The position numbers and the translations under genes are program-made. Below are positions 25,121 through 33,935 of a stretch of DNA of 64,000 bases, one piece after another. Positions within the stretch are counted from its first letter, which is position 1. The number at the start of each line of letters is the position of its first letter. The notes under the pieces are model-generated. The model ran no database searches. It worked only from the letters and a program-made list of their open reading frames with translations, and was not told the DNA's origin. Source of the stretch: Amycolatopsis bullii (GTDB lineage: Bacteria; Actinomycetota; Actinomycetes; Mycobacteriales; Pseudonocardiaceae); contig NZ_BNAW01000018.1 of NCBI RefSeq assembly GCF_014654205.1, forward strand, positions 1 to 64,000, given 5' to 3'.

Positions 25121-25134
25121 CGCACAGGTGTTCG
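25121..25134. promoter_or_regulatory. LexA (SOS) box, one mismatch, upstream of EspG-like gene B
   Basis: CGCACAGGTGTTCG fits the actinobacterial/Bacillus LexA consensus CGAACRNRYGTTCG except for one base in the left arm. It sits 34 nt before the GTG start, exactly like the perfect box at 25804-25817. Confidence 0.65.
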
Positions 25135-25160
25135 AGAGGGTCACCTCGTGCGCCGAGCGG

Positions 25161-25769
25161 TCAGCCATGGTCCGGCACCCGCCCTTCGACGAACTCCGCG
25201 AGCCGCTCCACGGTGCCGGGCAGCCACCAGAGCCGGCGGTGGCCGCCCCGCGGTCTGCTCAGGGCGGCCAGGTGCCGTCCGCGGTCGTCGTCGACGAAGG
25301 CCAGCATCTCCCAGCGCGACGGGCAGCCGTCACGGGCGATGTCGAACTGGACGGTTCCGCGGCGGGTCCGCCGCAGGTCGTCCATCAGGTCCAGGACGAG
25401 ACACTCCTGCTCGGGCTCGAGCACGCCGCGCTCGTCGGCGTCGAGGTACAGCCCCTCACCCGGCACCGGCGGCAGCGGAGGCAGGCGGGTCAACGCCAGC
25501 CGGAGCAGCTCCGCGACGCCGCCCGGCGAAGGCCCGGACAGGCTCAAGCCGTCGCCGGCGATGCCGAACTCGGTCCGGTCGTCGTAGAACGCCGAGGTCC
25601 ACGGCTCGTCGGACATCGCGACGGCCACGCCGCAGACGCCGCCGGTGCCGATGAAGCCGGTCAGCGACTCCATCAGGTCCATGGCGGTGGAACTGCCGGC
25701 GGCCGTCGCCCGGACCGGCTTCAGGATCTTCGTGGTCAATGCGTGCACAGTGCGTGGTGTCGTGGTCAC
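25161..25769 (-). CDS. EspG-like protein, paralogue A (short)
   Basis: 202 residues from the GTG at 25767-25769. Paralogous to the two genes downstream: GEGLYLDADERGVLEPEQECL matches the corresponding segment of paralogue B (EHLCIETDERGLIPRRCER), and the C-terminus has DDRGRHLAALSRP followed by WLPGTVERLAEFV. It is shorter at the N-terminus than B and C. A perfect LexA box lies 34 nt upstream of the start. It is separated from paralogue B by 74 bp that repeat the same box and leader, so the pair arose by duplication of gene plus promoter. Role unknown; an ESX chaperone-like role is inferred from the family resemblance. Confidence 0.55.
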   Translation of the reverse strand: MTTTPRTVHALTTKILKPVRATAAGSSTAMDLMESLTGFIGTGGVCGVAVAMSDEPWTSAFYDDRTEFGIAGDGLSLSGPSPGGVAELLRLALTRLPPLPPVPGEGLYLDADERGVLEPEQECLVLDLMDDLRRTRRGTVQFDIARDGCPSRWEMLAFVDDDRGRHLAALSRPRGGHRRLWWLPGTVERLAEFVEGRVPDHG

Positions 25770-25803
25770 GCGTCCATGGAACCCGGCACCACCGACAATT
25801 TCC

Positions 25804-25817
25804 CGAACATGCGTTCG
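25804..25817. promoter_or_regulatory. LexA (SOS) box, perfect consensus, upstream of EspG-like gene A
   Basis: CGAACATGCGTTCG: arms CGAAC/GTTCG with centre ATGC, matching RNRY. It lies 34 nt upstream of the GTG at 25769 and just downstream of the topA terminator. Confidence 0.82.
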
Positions 25818-25842
25818 AGGTGTCACCTGAAGGTGTGACGCC

Positions 25843-25876
25843 GAAGGCCTCCCCACCAGTCGGCGGGGAGGCCTTC
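25843..25876. terminator. topA terminator
   Basis: GAAGGCCTCCCC and GGGGAGGCCTTC form a 12-bp perfect stem around a 10-nt loop, 10 bp beyond the topA stop codon. Confidence 0.88.
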
Positions 25877-25886
25877 AAACGCGGTC

Positions 25887-28760
25887 TTACTTGGCCTTCG
25901 TGGCCGTCGAGCTGCGCTTGGCCGCGGTCGTCTTCGCGGCCGCCGCCTTCTTGGTCGTGCCCGCCTTGACCGTCTTCGCCGTCGTCGACGCCGGCTTGCG
26001 CGCCGGCGCCTTCCGCTTCGGCGCCGGCCCCTTGGCCCGCTTCTCCGCCAGCAGCTCGGCCGCCCGCTCCGCGGTCAGCGACTCGATTTCGTCGCCCTTC
26101 CGCAGCGTCGCGTTGTACTCGCCGTCGGTCACGTACGGGCCGAACCGGCCGTCCTTGACCACCATCGGCTTGCCCGACACCGGGTCGTCGCCGAGCTCCT
26201 TGAGCGGGGGCTTCGCCGTGGCGGACCGCCCACGCTGCTTCGGCTCCGAGTAGATCTTCAGCGCCTCTTCGAGCGTGATCGAGAAGAGCTGGTCCTCGGT
26301 CGAGAGCGAACGCGAGTCCGTGCCCTTCTTGAGGTACGGCCCGTAGCGCCCGTTCTGCGCGGTGATCTCGTCACCGGACTCCGGATCCTTGCCGACCACG
26401 CGCGGCAGCGAGAGCAGCTTCAGCGCGTCGTCCAGCGTGATGGTCTCGATGTCCATCGACTTGAACAGCGAGCCCGTCCGCGGCTTCGGCGCCTTCGCCT
26501 TCAGCGCCTTCTTCTGCGCGGCCGTGGCGTCCTCGGGGATCTCGATCTCCGGCAGCACCTCGGTCACGTACGGCCCGAAGCGGCCTTCCTTCGCGACAAT
26601 CTCGTGGCCGCTCACCGGGTCGGTGCCCAGCGTGCGGCCCTCCTGCGGGGTCGCGAACAGCTTCTCCGCGATCTCCTGCGTGAGCTCGTCCGGCGGCAGG
26701 TCCTCCGGCAGGTTCGCGCGCTGGGAGTTCCCGTCGACCTCCCGCTCCAGGTACGGCCCGTAGCGGCCGACGCGGACCACGACGGTGTGCCCGTTCTCGT
26801 CGCTGAACAGCGGGATCGAGTTGATCTCGCGCGCGTCGATGTCCTCGACGCTGCCCTCGACCAGCTTCTTCAGGCCGCCGAGGCGGCCGATCGAGCCGTC
26901 GACACCCATGTCGCCGCCGAAGTAGAACTTCGACAGCCACTGCGCGCGCTGCTCGTCACCGGCCGCGATGCGGTCGAGCTCGTCCTCCATGCCGGCGGTG
27001 AAGTCGTAGTCGACCAGCCGCTCGAAGTGCCGTTCCATCAGGCCGATCACGGCGAACGCGACCCACGACGGGACGAGCGCGGAGCCCTTCTTCCAGACAT
27101 ACCCGCGGTCCTGGATGGTCTTGATGATCGACGCGTACGTCGACGGGCGGCCGATGCCCAGCTCTTCCAGCTTGCTGACCAGGCTCGGCTCCGAGTACCG
27201 GGCCGGCGGCGACGTCGTGTGCCCGTCCGGGCTCAGCTCGGCCGCGGTGAGCGCCTGGTCCTTCTCCAGCACCGGCAGGCGGCTCTGCTTGTCGTCGGCC
27301 TCGCCACCGGTCTCGGTGTCGACCGCCTCGACGTACGCCTTGAGGAAGCCAGCGAAGGTGATCGTGCGGCCCGAAGCGGCGAAGGTGCACTCCTCGCCCG
27401 AGGTCGCGTTGCCGACGATCCGCACGGACATCGTGGTGCCCTTGGCGTCCGCCATCTGCGAGGCGATCGTGCGCTGCCAGATCATCTCGTAGAGCCGGAA
27501 CTCGTCGGTGTCCAGCTCGCCCGCGACCTGGCCCGGCGTGCGGAAGACCTCGCCCGACGGCCGGATCGCCTCGTGGGCCTCCTGCGCGTTCTTCACCTTG
27601 CGCGTGTACTGGCGCGGCGTCGGCGAGACGTACTCCTTGCCGTACAGCTGCGTGGCCTGGCTGCGCGCGGCCGAGATCGCCGACTCCGACAGCGTCGTGG
27701 AGTCGGTACGCATATAAGTGATGTAGCCGTTCTCGTACAGCTTCTGCGCGATCCGCATGGTGCGCTCCGAGGTGAACCGCATCTTGCGGCCCGCCTCCTG
27801 CTGCAGCGTCGACGTCATGAAGGGCGCGTACGGCTTCCGCGTGTACGGCTTCTCCTCGACGCTCGCGACCTTGAAGTCACGCTGCTTCAGCGCCTCGGCC
27901 AGGCGCCGCGCGTCGGCCTCCGCGAGCACGCGAATCTCGGTGTTGGACGCCTTGAGCTGCCCGTCCGAACCGAAGTCGCGGCCGGTGGCCAGGCGCGCGC
28001 CGTCGACGGCCACGAGCCGCGCCGGGAAGTTCCGCGGCGAGGCCTCCTCACCGGCGTCCATCGTCGCCGAGATGTCCCAGTAGGACGCCGAGGTGAAGCG
28101 CATCCGCTCGCGTTCGCGCTCGACCACGATCCGGGTCGCCACCGACTGCACGCGGCCCGCCGAAAGTTTCGGCATGACCTTCTTCCACAGCACCGGCGAG
28201 ACCTCGTAGCCGTAGAGGCGGTCGAGGATGCGGCGGGTCTCCTGGGCGTCGACGAGGTCGGCGTCGAGCTCACGGGTCGAGTCGGCGGCCGCGCGGATGG
28301 CCTGCTCGGTGACCTCGTGGAAGACCATCCGGCGGACCGGGACCTTCGGCTTCAGCGTCTCGAGGAGGTGCCACGCGATGGCCTCGCCCTCGCGGTCGGG
28401 GTCCGTGGCGAGGTAGAGCTCGTCGACGTCCTTCAGCAGGCCCTTCAGCTCGGTGACCTTGGACTTCTTGTCCGGGGTGACCACGTAGAGGGCCTTGAAG
28501 CCGTTGTCGACGTCGACGCCGAGGCGCGCCCAGGACTCGCCCTTGTACTGGGCGGGCACGTCGGCGGCACCACGCGGCAGGTCGCGGATGTGCCCGACGG
28601 AGGATTCGACGACATAACCGCCGCCCAGGTAGGGGGCGATCTTGCGGGCCTTCGTCGGCGACTCGACGATGACCAGCCGCCGGTGCCCGGCGCCGTTGCC
28701 CGCCGCGGCTCCGTTCTTCTTGGTCCGTGCTCCTGCCACGCTGTCCTGCTCTCCGCTCAT
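25887..28760 (-). CDS. topA: DNA topoisomerase I (type IA)
   Basis: TopA relaxes negative supercoils by single-strand passage. 957 residues from the ATG at 28758-28760. The TOPRIM domain has LVIVESPTKARKIAPYL and ATDPDREGEAIAWHL; the catalytic tyrosine is in NGYITYMRTDSTTLS; the GRPSTYASIIKTIQDRGYV segment is typical. Instead of zinc fingers the C-terminus has repeated GRYGPYL/GRFGPYV-type TopoI C-terminal repeats and ends in a long Lys/Ala-rich tail (RKAPARKPASTTAKTVKAG), as in other actinobacterial TopA proteins, where the basic tail supports processivity. It is divergent from the secreted protease gene and closed by its own terminator. Adjacent order resembles Rv3646c-Rv3647c. Confidence 0.97.
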   Translation of the reverse strand: MSGEQDSVAGARTKKNGAAAGNGAGHRRLVIVESPTKARKIAPYLGGGYVVESSVGHIRDLPRGAADVPAQYKGESWARLGVDVDNGFKALYVVTPDKKSKVTELKGLLKDVDELYLATDPDREGEAIAWHLLETLKPKVPVRRMVFHEVTEQAIRAAADSTRELDADLVDAQETRRILDRLYGYEVSPVLWKKVMPKLSAGRVQSVATRIVVERERERMRFTSASYWDISATMDAGEEASPRNFPARLVAVDGARLATGRDFGSDGQLKASNTEIRVLAEADARRLAEALKQRDFKVASVEEKPYTRKPYAPFMTSTLQQEAGRKMRFTSERTMRIAQKLYENGYITYMRTDSTTLSESAISAARSQATQLYGKEYVSPTPRQYTRKVKNAQEAHEAIRPSGEVFRTPGQVAGELDTDEFRLYEMIWQRTIASQMADAKGTTMSVRIVGNATSGEECTFAASGRTITFAGFLKAYVEAVDTETGGEADDKQSRLPVLEKDQALTAAELSPDGHTTSPPARYSEPSLVSKLEELGIGRPSTYASIIKTIQDRGYVWKKGSALVPSWVAFAVIGLMERHFERLVDYDFTAGMEDELDRIAAGDEQRAQWLSKFYFGGDMGVDGSIGRLGGLKKLVEGSVEDIDAREINSIPLFSDENGHTVVVRVGRYGPYLEREVDGNSQRANLPEDLPPDELTQEIAEKLFATPQEGRTLGTDPVSGHEIVAKEGRFGPYVTEVLPEIEIPEDATAAQKKALKAKAPKPRTGSLFKSMDIETITLDDALKLLSLPRVVGKDPESGDEITAQNGRYGPYLKKGTDSRSLSTEDQLFSITLEEALKIYSEPKQRGRSATAKPPLKELGDDPVSGKPMVVKDGRFGPYVTDGEYNATLRKGDEIESLTAERAAELLAEKRAKGPAPKRKAPARKPASTTAKTVKAGTTKKAAAAKTTAAKRSSTATKAK

Positions 28761-29056
28761 CTCGTCCCGCCGCCGCGGGACTGCACCACGTCCCTGCCGG
28801 GGCCCGTGTCTCGACCTGCCAGTGTGCACGCTGTTCCCGGCCGGACGGCGCGGAGGTGGCCCAACACGCCGCCGGTCCTGTGCCCAGCGCATCGCCGCTG
28901 ACCTCGACGATGTTTCCCCAACGTACCTGTCACGTGATTTCGGCCACGTCGTGCGCAGCCTAGCGCGTGACCGTCCGGATACCCTCCGTTCGACGGTGGT
29001 GGGCGCGGGGATGTCACCGCTTCACTGGTTTCCCCGTCCAGCCGAAAGGACCCGCC
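28761..29056. promoter_or_regulatory. Divergent promoter region of topA and the secreted protease
   Basis: A 296-bp region. Near the topA side it is GC-rich and featureless. 28915-28945 (TTTCCCCAACGTACCTGTCACG) is more AT-rich and probably holds topA promoter elements. The protease start has AAAGGA 7 nt upstream. No operator is identified. Confidence 0.4.
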
Positions 29057-29863
29057 ATGACCCGACGCCTGCTCGGCGCGCTGTTCACCGCCGCGACCGC
29101 CACAGTATTGCTGGGGGCCACTCCGGCGAACGCGGCCGCCGCGAACTTCGCCGGCACCGTGGCCCTGTCCAACTGCTCGGGCTCGGTGGTCAAGCCGGCC
29201 GCGACACCCGACACCGCGCCCGCGCTCGTCATGTCCAACGGGCACTGCCTCGAAACCGGTTTCCCCGCGCCGGGCCAGGTGATCACCAACCGCGCCTCCA
29301 GCCGGACGTTCACGCTGCTGACCGCCAGCGGCAGCAACAAGGCCACGCTCCGGGCCAAGAAGATCGTCTACGGCACGATGACCGACACCGACGTTTCGCT
29401 GTACCAGCTCACCACCACCTACGCGCAGATCAAGGCGAACTACGGGATCTCGCCGTTGGAACTGTCGAACGCCCACCCGTCGGCCGGTGCCGCGATCGAC
29501 GTCGTTTCCGGTTACTGGAAGCGCATCTATTCCTGCACCATCGACGGGTTCGTCTACCGGCTGAAGGAGGGCAGCTGGACCTGGAAGGACTCGATCCGCT
29601 ACACGTCCGCCTGCCAGACCATCGGCGGCACCTCCGGTTCGCCGATCGTCTCCGGCGGCAAGGTCGTCGGCGTGAACAACACCGGCAACGAGGACGGCGA
29701 GCGCTGCACGGACAACAACCCGTGCGAGGTCGACCAGGCCGGCAACGTCACCGTGCACTACAAGACGAACTACGGCCAGGAGACCTACGGCATTCCCGCG
29801 TGCCTGACCGCGGCCAACGAAATCGCCCTCACCCAGGCCGGCTGCACCCTGCCCCGGCCCTGA
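29057..29863 (+). CDS. Secreted trypsin-like serine protease (S1 family)
   Basis: 268 residues with a Sec signal peptide (RRLLGALFTAATATVLLGAT, then ANAAAA). The catalytic triad is visible: His in SNGHCLE, Asp in DTDVSLYQL, Ser in GGTSGSPIVSGG. Cys residues at SNCSGS/GHC and YSC/SAC suggest two disulfides, plus a pair around RCTDNNPC. It resembles short extracellular chymotrypsin-like proteases of actinomycetes without a long propeptide. ATG 29057 follows AAAGGACCCGCC. The 3' end is convergent with the WhiA-like gene, 18 bp apart. Probably a nutrient-acquisition enzyme. Confidence 0.88.
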   Translation: MTRRLLGALFTAATATVLLGATPANAAAANFAGTVALSNCSGSVVKPAATPDTAPALVMSNGHCLETGFPAPGQVITNRASSRTFTLLTASGSNKATLRAKKIVYGTMTDTDVSLYQLTTTYAQIKANYGISPLELSNAHPSAGAAIDVVSGYWKRIYSCTIDGFVYRLKEGSWTWKDSIRYTSACQTIGGTSGSPIVSGGKVVGVNNTGNEDGERCTDNNPCEVDQAGNVTVHYKTNYGQETYGIPACLTAANEIALTQAGCTLPRP

Positions 29864-29881
29864 CGCCACGCTCGCACCCGG

Positions 29882-30526
29882 TCAGGCCGTGCTCGTCACG
29901 GCCTCCGGGTGCGGTTGCGGTTCCGCGCCGGGCCACGCCGCTTCGGCGCCCGGCGGCGGCTCCCCGATCAGCTCCAGCAGTGCCTCCAACCGGCGTTTCC
30001 CGGTGACCTTCACGGCCGGGACCTCGGCCTTCGGGCCGGTCAGCTTCGCCGCGACACCCAACGGCGTCAGCGCTTCGACGAGCCGCTCGTGCATGCCCGG
30101 CGCGAGCGGATCCACGCCCAGCAGGTAACCCTGTGTGCCGGGACGGCCGCCGGCCAGCGCCCACATCCGCAGCATCGCGCCGCTCAGCCGGAAGCCGTCC
30201 GGCACCGCCTTGCCCGAGTCGTCCTCGACCGGGCCCGCGCAGCCCGCACGCAGCCACCGCACCGCCAGCGGCAGCAAGTCGACCCGGAACGACGTGCGCA
30301 CCTGCGGACGGCCGCAGTCGGCCTTCGACACCTGGGCGTCCGCACCGCGGCAGCGGAACTCGCGCGCCAGGATGTGTGCCCGCCACGGCTCCTCGACGAC
30401 CACCGACAGCCGGGCGGCGGTGCGCCCGAAGCCGGTGATCTGGCCGTGGCAGCACAACAGGCCGGCCAGGTCGCCCAGGCCCGGCCCGCTGGCCTCGGCG
30501 GAGAACAGCGAGATCGTCCGATCCAC
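29882..30526 (-). CDS. WhiA N-domain-like (LAGLIDADG-type) protein without an HTH
   Basis: 214 residues. LAGLLCCHGQITGFGRTAARL and the following alternating strands resemble the start of the WhiA LAGLIDADG-like domain (RFAGGLxxxxGRxxVE). The second half, from GFRLSGAMLRMWALAGGRP through RLVEALTPLGVAAKL to LEALLELIG, parallels the second repeat of that domain. WhiA proper is ~320-330 residues and ends in a DNA-binding HTH, which is absent here. By position (next to topA, near the DECH helicase) it may be the counterpart of M. tuberculosis Rv3647c. Start GTG 30524-30526 without a strong ribosome-binding site. Family call by eye only; function unknown. Confidence 0.5.
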   Translation of the reverse strand: MDRTISLFSAEASGPGLGDLAGLLCCHGQITGFGRTAARLSVVVEEPWRAHILAREFRCRGADAQVSKADCGRPQVRTSFRVDLLPLAVRWLRAGCAGPVEDDSGKAVPDGFRLSGAMLRMWALAGGRPGTQGYLLGVDPLAPGMHERLVEALTPLGVAAKLTGPKAEVPAVKVTGKRRLEALLELIGEPPPGAEAAWPGAEPQPHPEAVTSTA

Positions 30527-30577
30527 CGCGCCATACTAGAACACAAGTTCGATCAGCGGCAGGTCTCGCGGGGATCT

Positions 30578-31168
30578 TCAGCCGGCAGGCTGATCCAGCC
30601 GGCGGCAGGCCGGAGCGCGCTGTTCCGCCGCCGCCAAGGCTGGGACGTCCTTGATGCCCTTCAGGTAGTCGAGCGCGTCGATGCGGTCGAGCGTCGCCCT
30701 GGCCTGGCCGAGGGCGTCCTTCGTCGCCGCCGCGTTCCCGCGGGCCGCCTCGATGCGCCGGCGCGCGTTCTCGGCCTCGGCCCGGATCCCGGCGAACTGC
30801 GCGATGACGTCCTTGCGGCCGGTGTCGGCCGAGGGCGACGGCGGCGCGCCGAGCGCCTTCAGCCCGGCCAGGCTCTGGTCGAGCCCGCCGACCACTGAAG
30901 AAAGGAGGTCACTGGAGGTCCGGGACGCCTTCTGCGGCGTGCTGGGGTCGACGGCGGGGAGCGCCGCGAGCGCACGGACCAGGTGCGTCACCGCGTCGCA
31001 GTAACCGGCCGCCCAGCTCACCGCGGGATCGGCCGGGGGAACGACGGTCGACGCCGTCAGGTCGCGGTCGCGCGGCGGGGCCTGCTCGGCGGCCGGCTGC
31101 CCGCACCCGGCGAGACAGATGGCGATCGTCGTGGTGAGAGCGGCGAAAACGGTCGACCGCTGCCGCAC
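30578..31168 (-). CDS. Putative lipoprotein
   Basis: 196 residues from the GTG at 31166-31168, with GGAGG 7 nt upstream. The N-terminus is a lipoprotein signal: RQRST, a hydrophobic stretch (VFAALTTTIAICLAGC), and a lipobox LAGC whose Cys would be lipidated. The mature part is a helical, Ala/Arg/Asp-rich region (GIRAEAENARRRIEAARGNA) likely forming a coiled coil, with two further Cys residues (GYCDAV and APACRRL) that could pair. No known domain. It sits between hppA and the WhiA-like gene on the same strand. Role unknown. Confidence 0.75.
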   Translation of the reverse strand: MRQRSTVFAALTTTIAICLAGCGQPAAEQAPPRDRDLTASTVVPPADPAVSWAAGYCDAVTHLVRALAALPAVDPSTPQKASRTSSDLLSSVVGGLDQSLAGLKALGAPPSPSADTGRKDVIAQFAGIRAEAENARRRIEAARGNAAATKDALGQARATLDRIDALDYLKGIKDVPALAAAEQRAPACRRLDQPAG

Positions 31169-31270
31169 TCGCGTACCTCCTGCCCGACGGCGTCCCGGCA
31201 GGCCCGACGGTACCGACTCGGTGGTGCTTCGCAAGTCGCCGGGCCTTTCTGGGACGGCCTGCCCGGGCAC

Positions 31271-31312
31271 GCCCCGGGCCCGGCACGCGTTGCCGCGCAC
31301 CGGGCCCGGGGC
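31271..31312. terminator. hppA: hppA terminator hairpin
   Basis: GCCCCGGGCCCGG and CCGGGCCCGGGGC form a 13-bp perfect stem around a 16-nt loop that can itself pair further, 11 bp beyond the hppA stop. Confidence 0.8.
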
Positions 31313-31323
31313 CACCCTGGAAC

Positions 31324-33621
31324 TCAGGCCTTGATTTCGGCCGGGGTGTCGGAAATGACCGTCCCCCGCCGCTTCGAGACCACGATCGCCGCCACGATCA
31401 CCGCGACCGCGACGAGCGAGATGATGATGCGGACGGCCGCGTTCTCGTCGGGACCGATCGAGAACTGCACGACGGCGGGCGCGATCAGCACGGAGACCAG
31501 GTTCATCACCTTGATCAGCGGGTTGATCGCCGGGCCGGCGGTGTCCTTGAACGGGTCACCCACGGTGTCACCGATGATGGTGGCCTCGTGCGAAGCCGAG
31601 CCCTTGCCACCGTGGTTGCCGTCTTCGACCAGCTTCTTCGCGTTGTCCCACGCGCCACCGGAGTTGGCGAGGAAGATCGCCATCAGGGTGCCGCAGGCGA
31701 TCGCGCCGGCCAGGTAGCCGGCGAGTGCGCCGGTGCCCAGGCCGAAACCGACCGCGATCGGGGCGAAGACCGCCAGCAGACCCGGCGTCGTCAGCTCGCG
31801 CAGCGAGTCGCGCGTGACGATGTCGACGACCTTGCCGTACTCGGGGCGGGTGGTGCCCTCCATGATCCCCGGGATGTCGCGGAACTGCCGGCGCACCTCG
31901 AAGACGACCGCGCCGGCGGCGCGGGAGACCGCGTTCACCGCGAGGCCGGAGAAGAGGAACACCACGGCCGCACCGATGATCACGCCGACGAGCGTGTTCG
32001 GGCTGACGATCTGGTTGACGAACGACTTCGCCGTGTCGAGACCGGTGACCACGCCGGTGCCCATGCCCGACAGCGTCTTCGTGATCGCATCCGAGTAGGA
32101 CCCGAACAGCGCCGTCGCCGCGAGGACCGCCGTGGCGATCGCGATGCCCTTGGTGATCGCCTTGGTGGTGTTGCCGACCGCGTCGAGCTCGGTGAGGATC
32201 TGCGCGGCCTTCTCGTCGACGTCACCGGACATCTCGGCGATGCCCTGCGCGTTGTCCGAAACCGGGCCGAAGGTGTCCATCGCGACGATGACGCCGACGG
32301 TGGTCAGCAGGCCGGTGCCGGCCAGGGCCACGGCGAACAGCGCGATGCCGCCGCCCAGCAGGTACGCGCCGAACACGGCCGCGCCGATCACGAGCGCGGT
32401 GTACACAGCGGACTCGAACCCGACCGAGATACCGGACAGGATCACCGTCGCCGGGCCGGTTTCCGACGTGCGGCCGACGTCCTTGACCGGCTTGTACTCG
32501 GTGCCGGTGTAGTAGCCGGTCAGCTTCAGGATGACCGCGGCGAGCACGATGCCGATGATCACCGCGATGGTCGCGATGACCGCCGGGTTGCCGCTGCCCT
32601 CGAAGCCCGGGCCGAAGTCGGAGAAGCTGCTCGGCAGGTACACGAACGCCGCGATGGCCGACAGCACCGCGGAAATGACCGCAGAGATGTAGAAGGAGCG
32701 GTTGATCGTGACCAGGCCGCCCTCGCCGGCGCGCGCCTTCGTGATGTAGACACCGATGACCGCGGTGATGACCCCGATGGCCGGGACGATCAGCGGGAAG
32801 ATCAGGCCGTGCACGCCGAAGGCGGTGCTGCCCAGGATCAGCGCGGCGACCAGCATCACGGCGTAGGACTCGAAGAGGTCCGCGGCCATGCCGGCGCAGT
32901 CACCGACGTTGTCGCCCACGTTGTCCGCGATGGTCGCGGCGTTGCGGGGGTCGTCCTCCGGAATGCCCTGCTCGACCTTGCCGACCAGGTCCGCGCCGAC
33001 GTCGGCGGCCTTGGTGAAGATACCGCCGCCGACACGCATGAACATCGCGATCAGGGCGGCGCCGAAGCCGAAGCCCTCGAGCACCTTGGGCGCCTGGCCG
33101 GTGTAGACCAGCACGACGACCGCGGCACCGAAGAGGCCGAGGCCGACGGTGATCATGCCGACCACGCCGCCGGTGCGGAACGCGACGCGCATCGCCTTCT
33201 CGCGGCCGCCTTCCTCCCGTGACGCGGCCGCGACGCGCAGGTTCGCCTGCGTCGCCAGCCACATGCCGAGGTAGCCGATCGCGAACGAGAAACCCGCACC
33301 GACCAGGAAGAAGATCGAACGGCCGATCTTCTCGTTCCAGTCGTCCGCGGGAAGGATGAAGAGCAGGAGGAACACGATCACGCCGAAGATGGCGAGGGTG
33401 TTCCGCTGCCGCTTGAGGTACGCGGCCGCGCCTTCCTGCACCGCCTTGGCGATGTCCTGCATCTTGGCGGTGCCCTGGCCTGCGGCCAGCACCTCCTTGA
33501 GCAGGACGTAGCCGATGACGAGTGCGGCAAGCGCGACCACGGCGACTACACCGACAATCGTGTAGCCACCTCCGGAGAGCGAGATATTCCCGCCGCCCTC
33601 CGCGAGGAACTGCCGTGACAT
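31324..33621 (-). CDS. hppA: Membrane-bound proton-translocating pyrophosphatase
   Basis: This integral membrane pump couples pyrophosphate hydrolysis to ion transport. 765 residues with about sixteen membrane helices. The substrate site DVGADLVGK and the downstream acidic cluster DNVGDNVGDCAGMAADLFESY are intact. In GNTTKAITKG the Lys after NTT marks the K+-independent subfamily (Ala there in K+-dependent enzymes), so it should pump H+ without needing K+. ATG 33619-33621 with GGAGGA 5-6 nt upstream. It complements the soluble Ppa encoded at 6561. Transcribed alone from the 314-bp divergent region shared with the helicase; a hairpin terminator follows. Confidence 0.96.
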   Translation of the reverse strand: MSRQFLAEGGGNISLSGGGYTIVGVVAVVALAALVIGYVLLKEVLAAGQGTAKMQDIAKAVQEGAAAYLKRQRNTLAIFGVIVFLLLFILPADDWNEKIGRSIFFLVGAGFSFAIGYLGMWLATQANLRVAAASREEGGREKAMRVAFRTGGVVGMITVGLGLFGAAVVVLVYTGQAPKVLEGFGFGAALIAMFMRVGGGIFTKAADVGADLVGKVEQGIPEDDPRNAATIADNVGDNVGDCAGMAADLFESYAVMLVAALILGSTAFGVHGLIFPLIVPAIGVITAVIGVYITKARAGEGGLVTINRSFYISAVISAVLSAIAAFVYLPSSFSDFGPGFEGSGNPAVIATIAVIIGIVLAAVILKLTGYYTGTEYKPVKDVGRTSETGPATVILSGISVGFESAVYTALVIGAAVFGAYLLGGGIALFAVALAGTGLLTTVGVIVAMDTFGPVSDNAQGIAEMSGDVDEKAAQILTELDAVGNTTKAITKGIAIATAVLAATALFGSYSDAITKTLSGMGTGVVTGLDTAKSFVNQIVSPNTLVGVIIGAAVVFLFSGLAVNAVSRAAGAVVFEVRRQFRDIPGIMEGTTRPEYGKVVDIVTRDSLRELTTPGLLAVFAPIAVGFGLGTGALAGYLAGAIACGTLMAIFLANSGGAWDNAKKLVEDGNHGGKGSASHEATIIGDTVGDPFKDTAGPAINPLIKVMNLVSVLIAPAVVQFSIGPDENAAVRIIISLVAVAVIVAAIVVSKRRGTVISDTPAEIKA

Positions 33622-33935
33622 TCGTCCTCCATGAGACGTCGCCGTGCGCCAGCGTCGACGGCAAGCCGAGGGTTCGACACGGCCGACGCTGGCATGGACC
33701 CTGTACCGAGCGACACGCTAGCCGGGCAGCAATGCACGTCTCACATGACGCTCGCCACAGAGGGTGTGGATTGCGGGAGTGTATTGGTATCGCAACCAGC
33801 GTCTTCACGCCGTCCCGGGGACGGTACATTCCGTTACCTTGTGAGCCTCCTCACTTGATCGATCACCCTTTCGCCGATCCGTTGGCGCAGCTGGGGATGG
33901 GCGGAACTGTCGGACCCCTGTGCCAAGCTCGGCGG
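33622..33935. promoter_or_regulatory. Divergent region between hppA and the DECH helicase
   Basis: 314 bp without a credible ORF. Compared with its surroundings it is AT-richer at 33760-33860 (TGTGGATTGCGGGAGTGTAT, ATTCCGTTACCTTGTGAGCC), where promoters are likely. No cold-shock gene is present, although cspA occupies this neighbourhood in mycobacteria. Confidence 0.4.

Noticed and set aside
33622..33935. cspA gene, expected next to the helicase from mycobacterial order
   Set aside because: No cold-shock domain (KGFGFI-type motif) in any frame of the gap.
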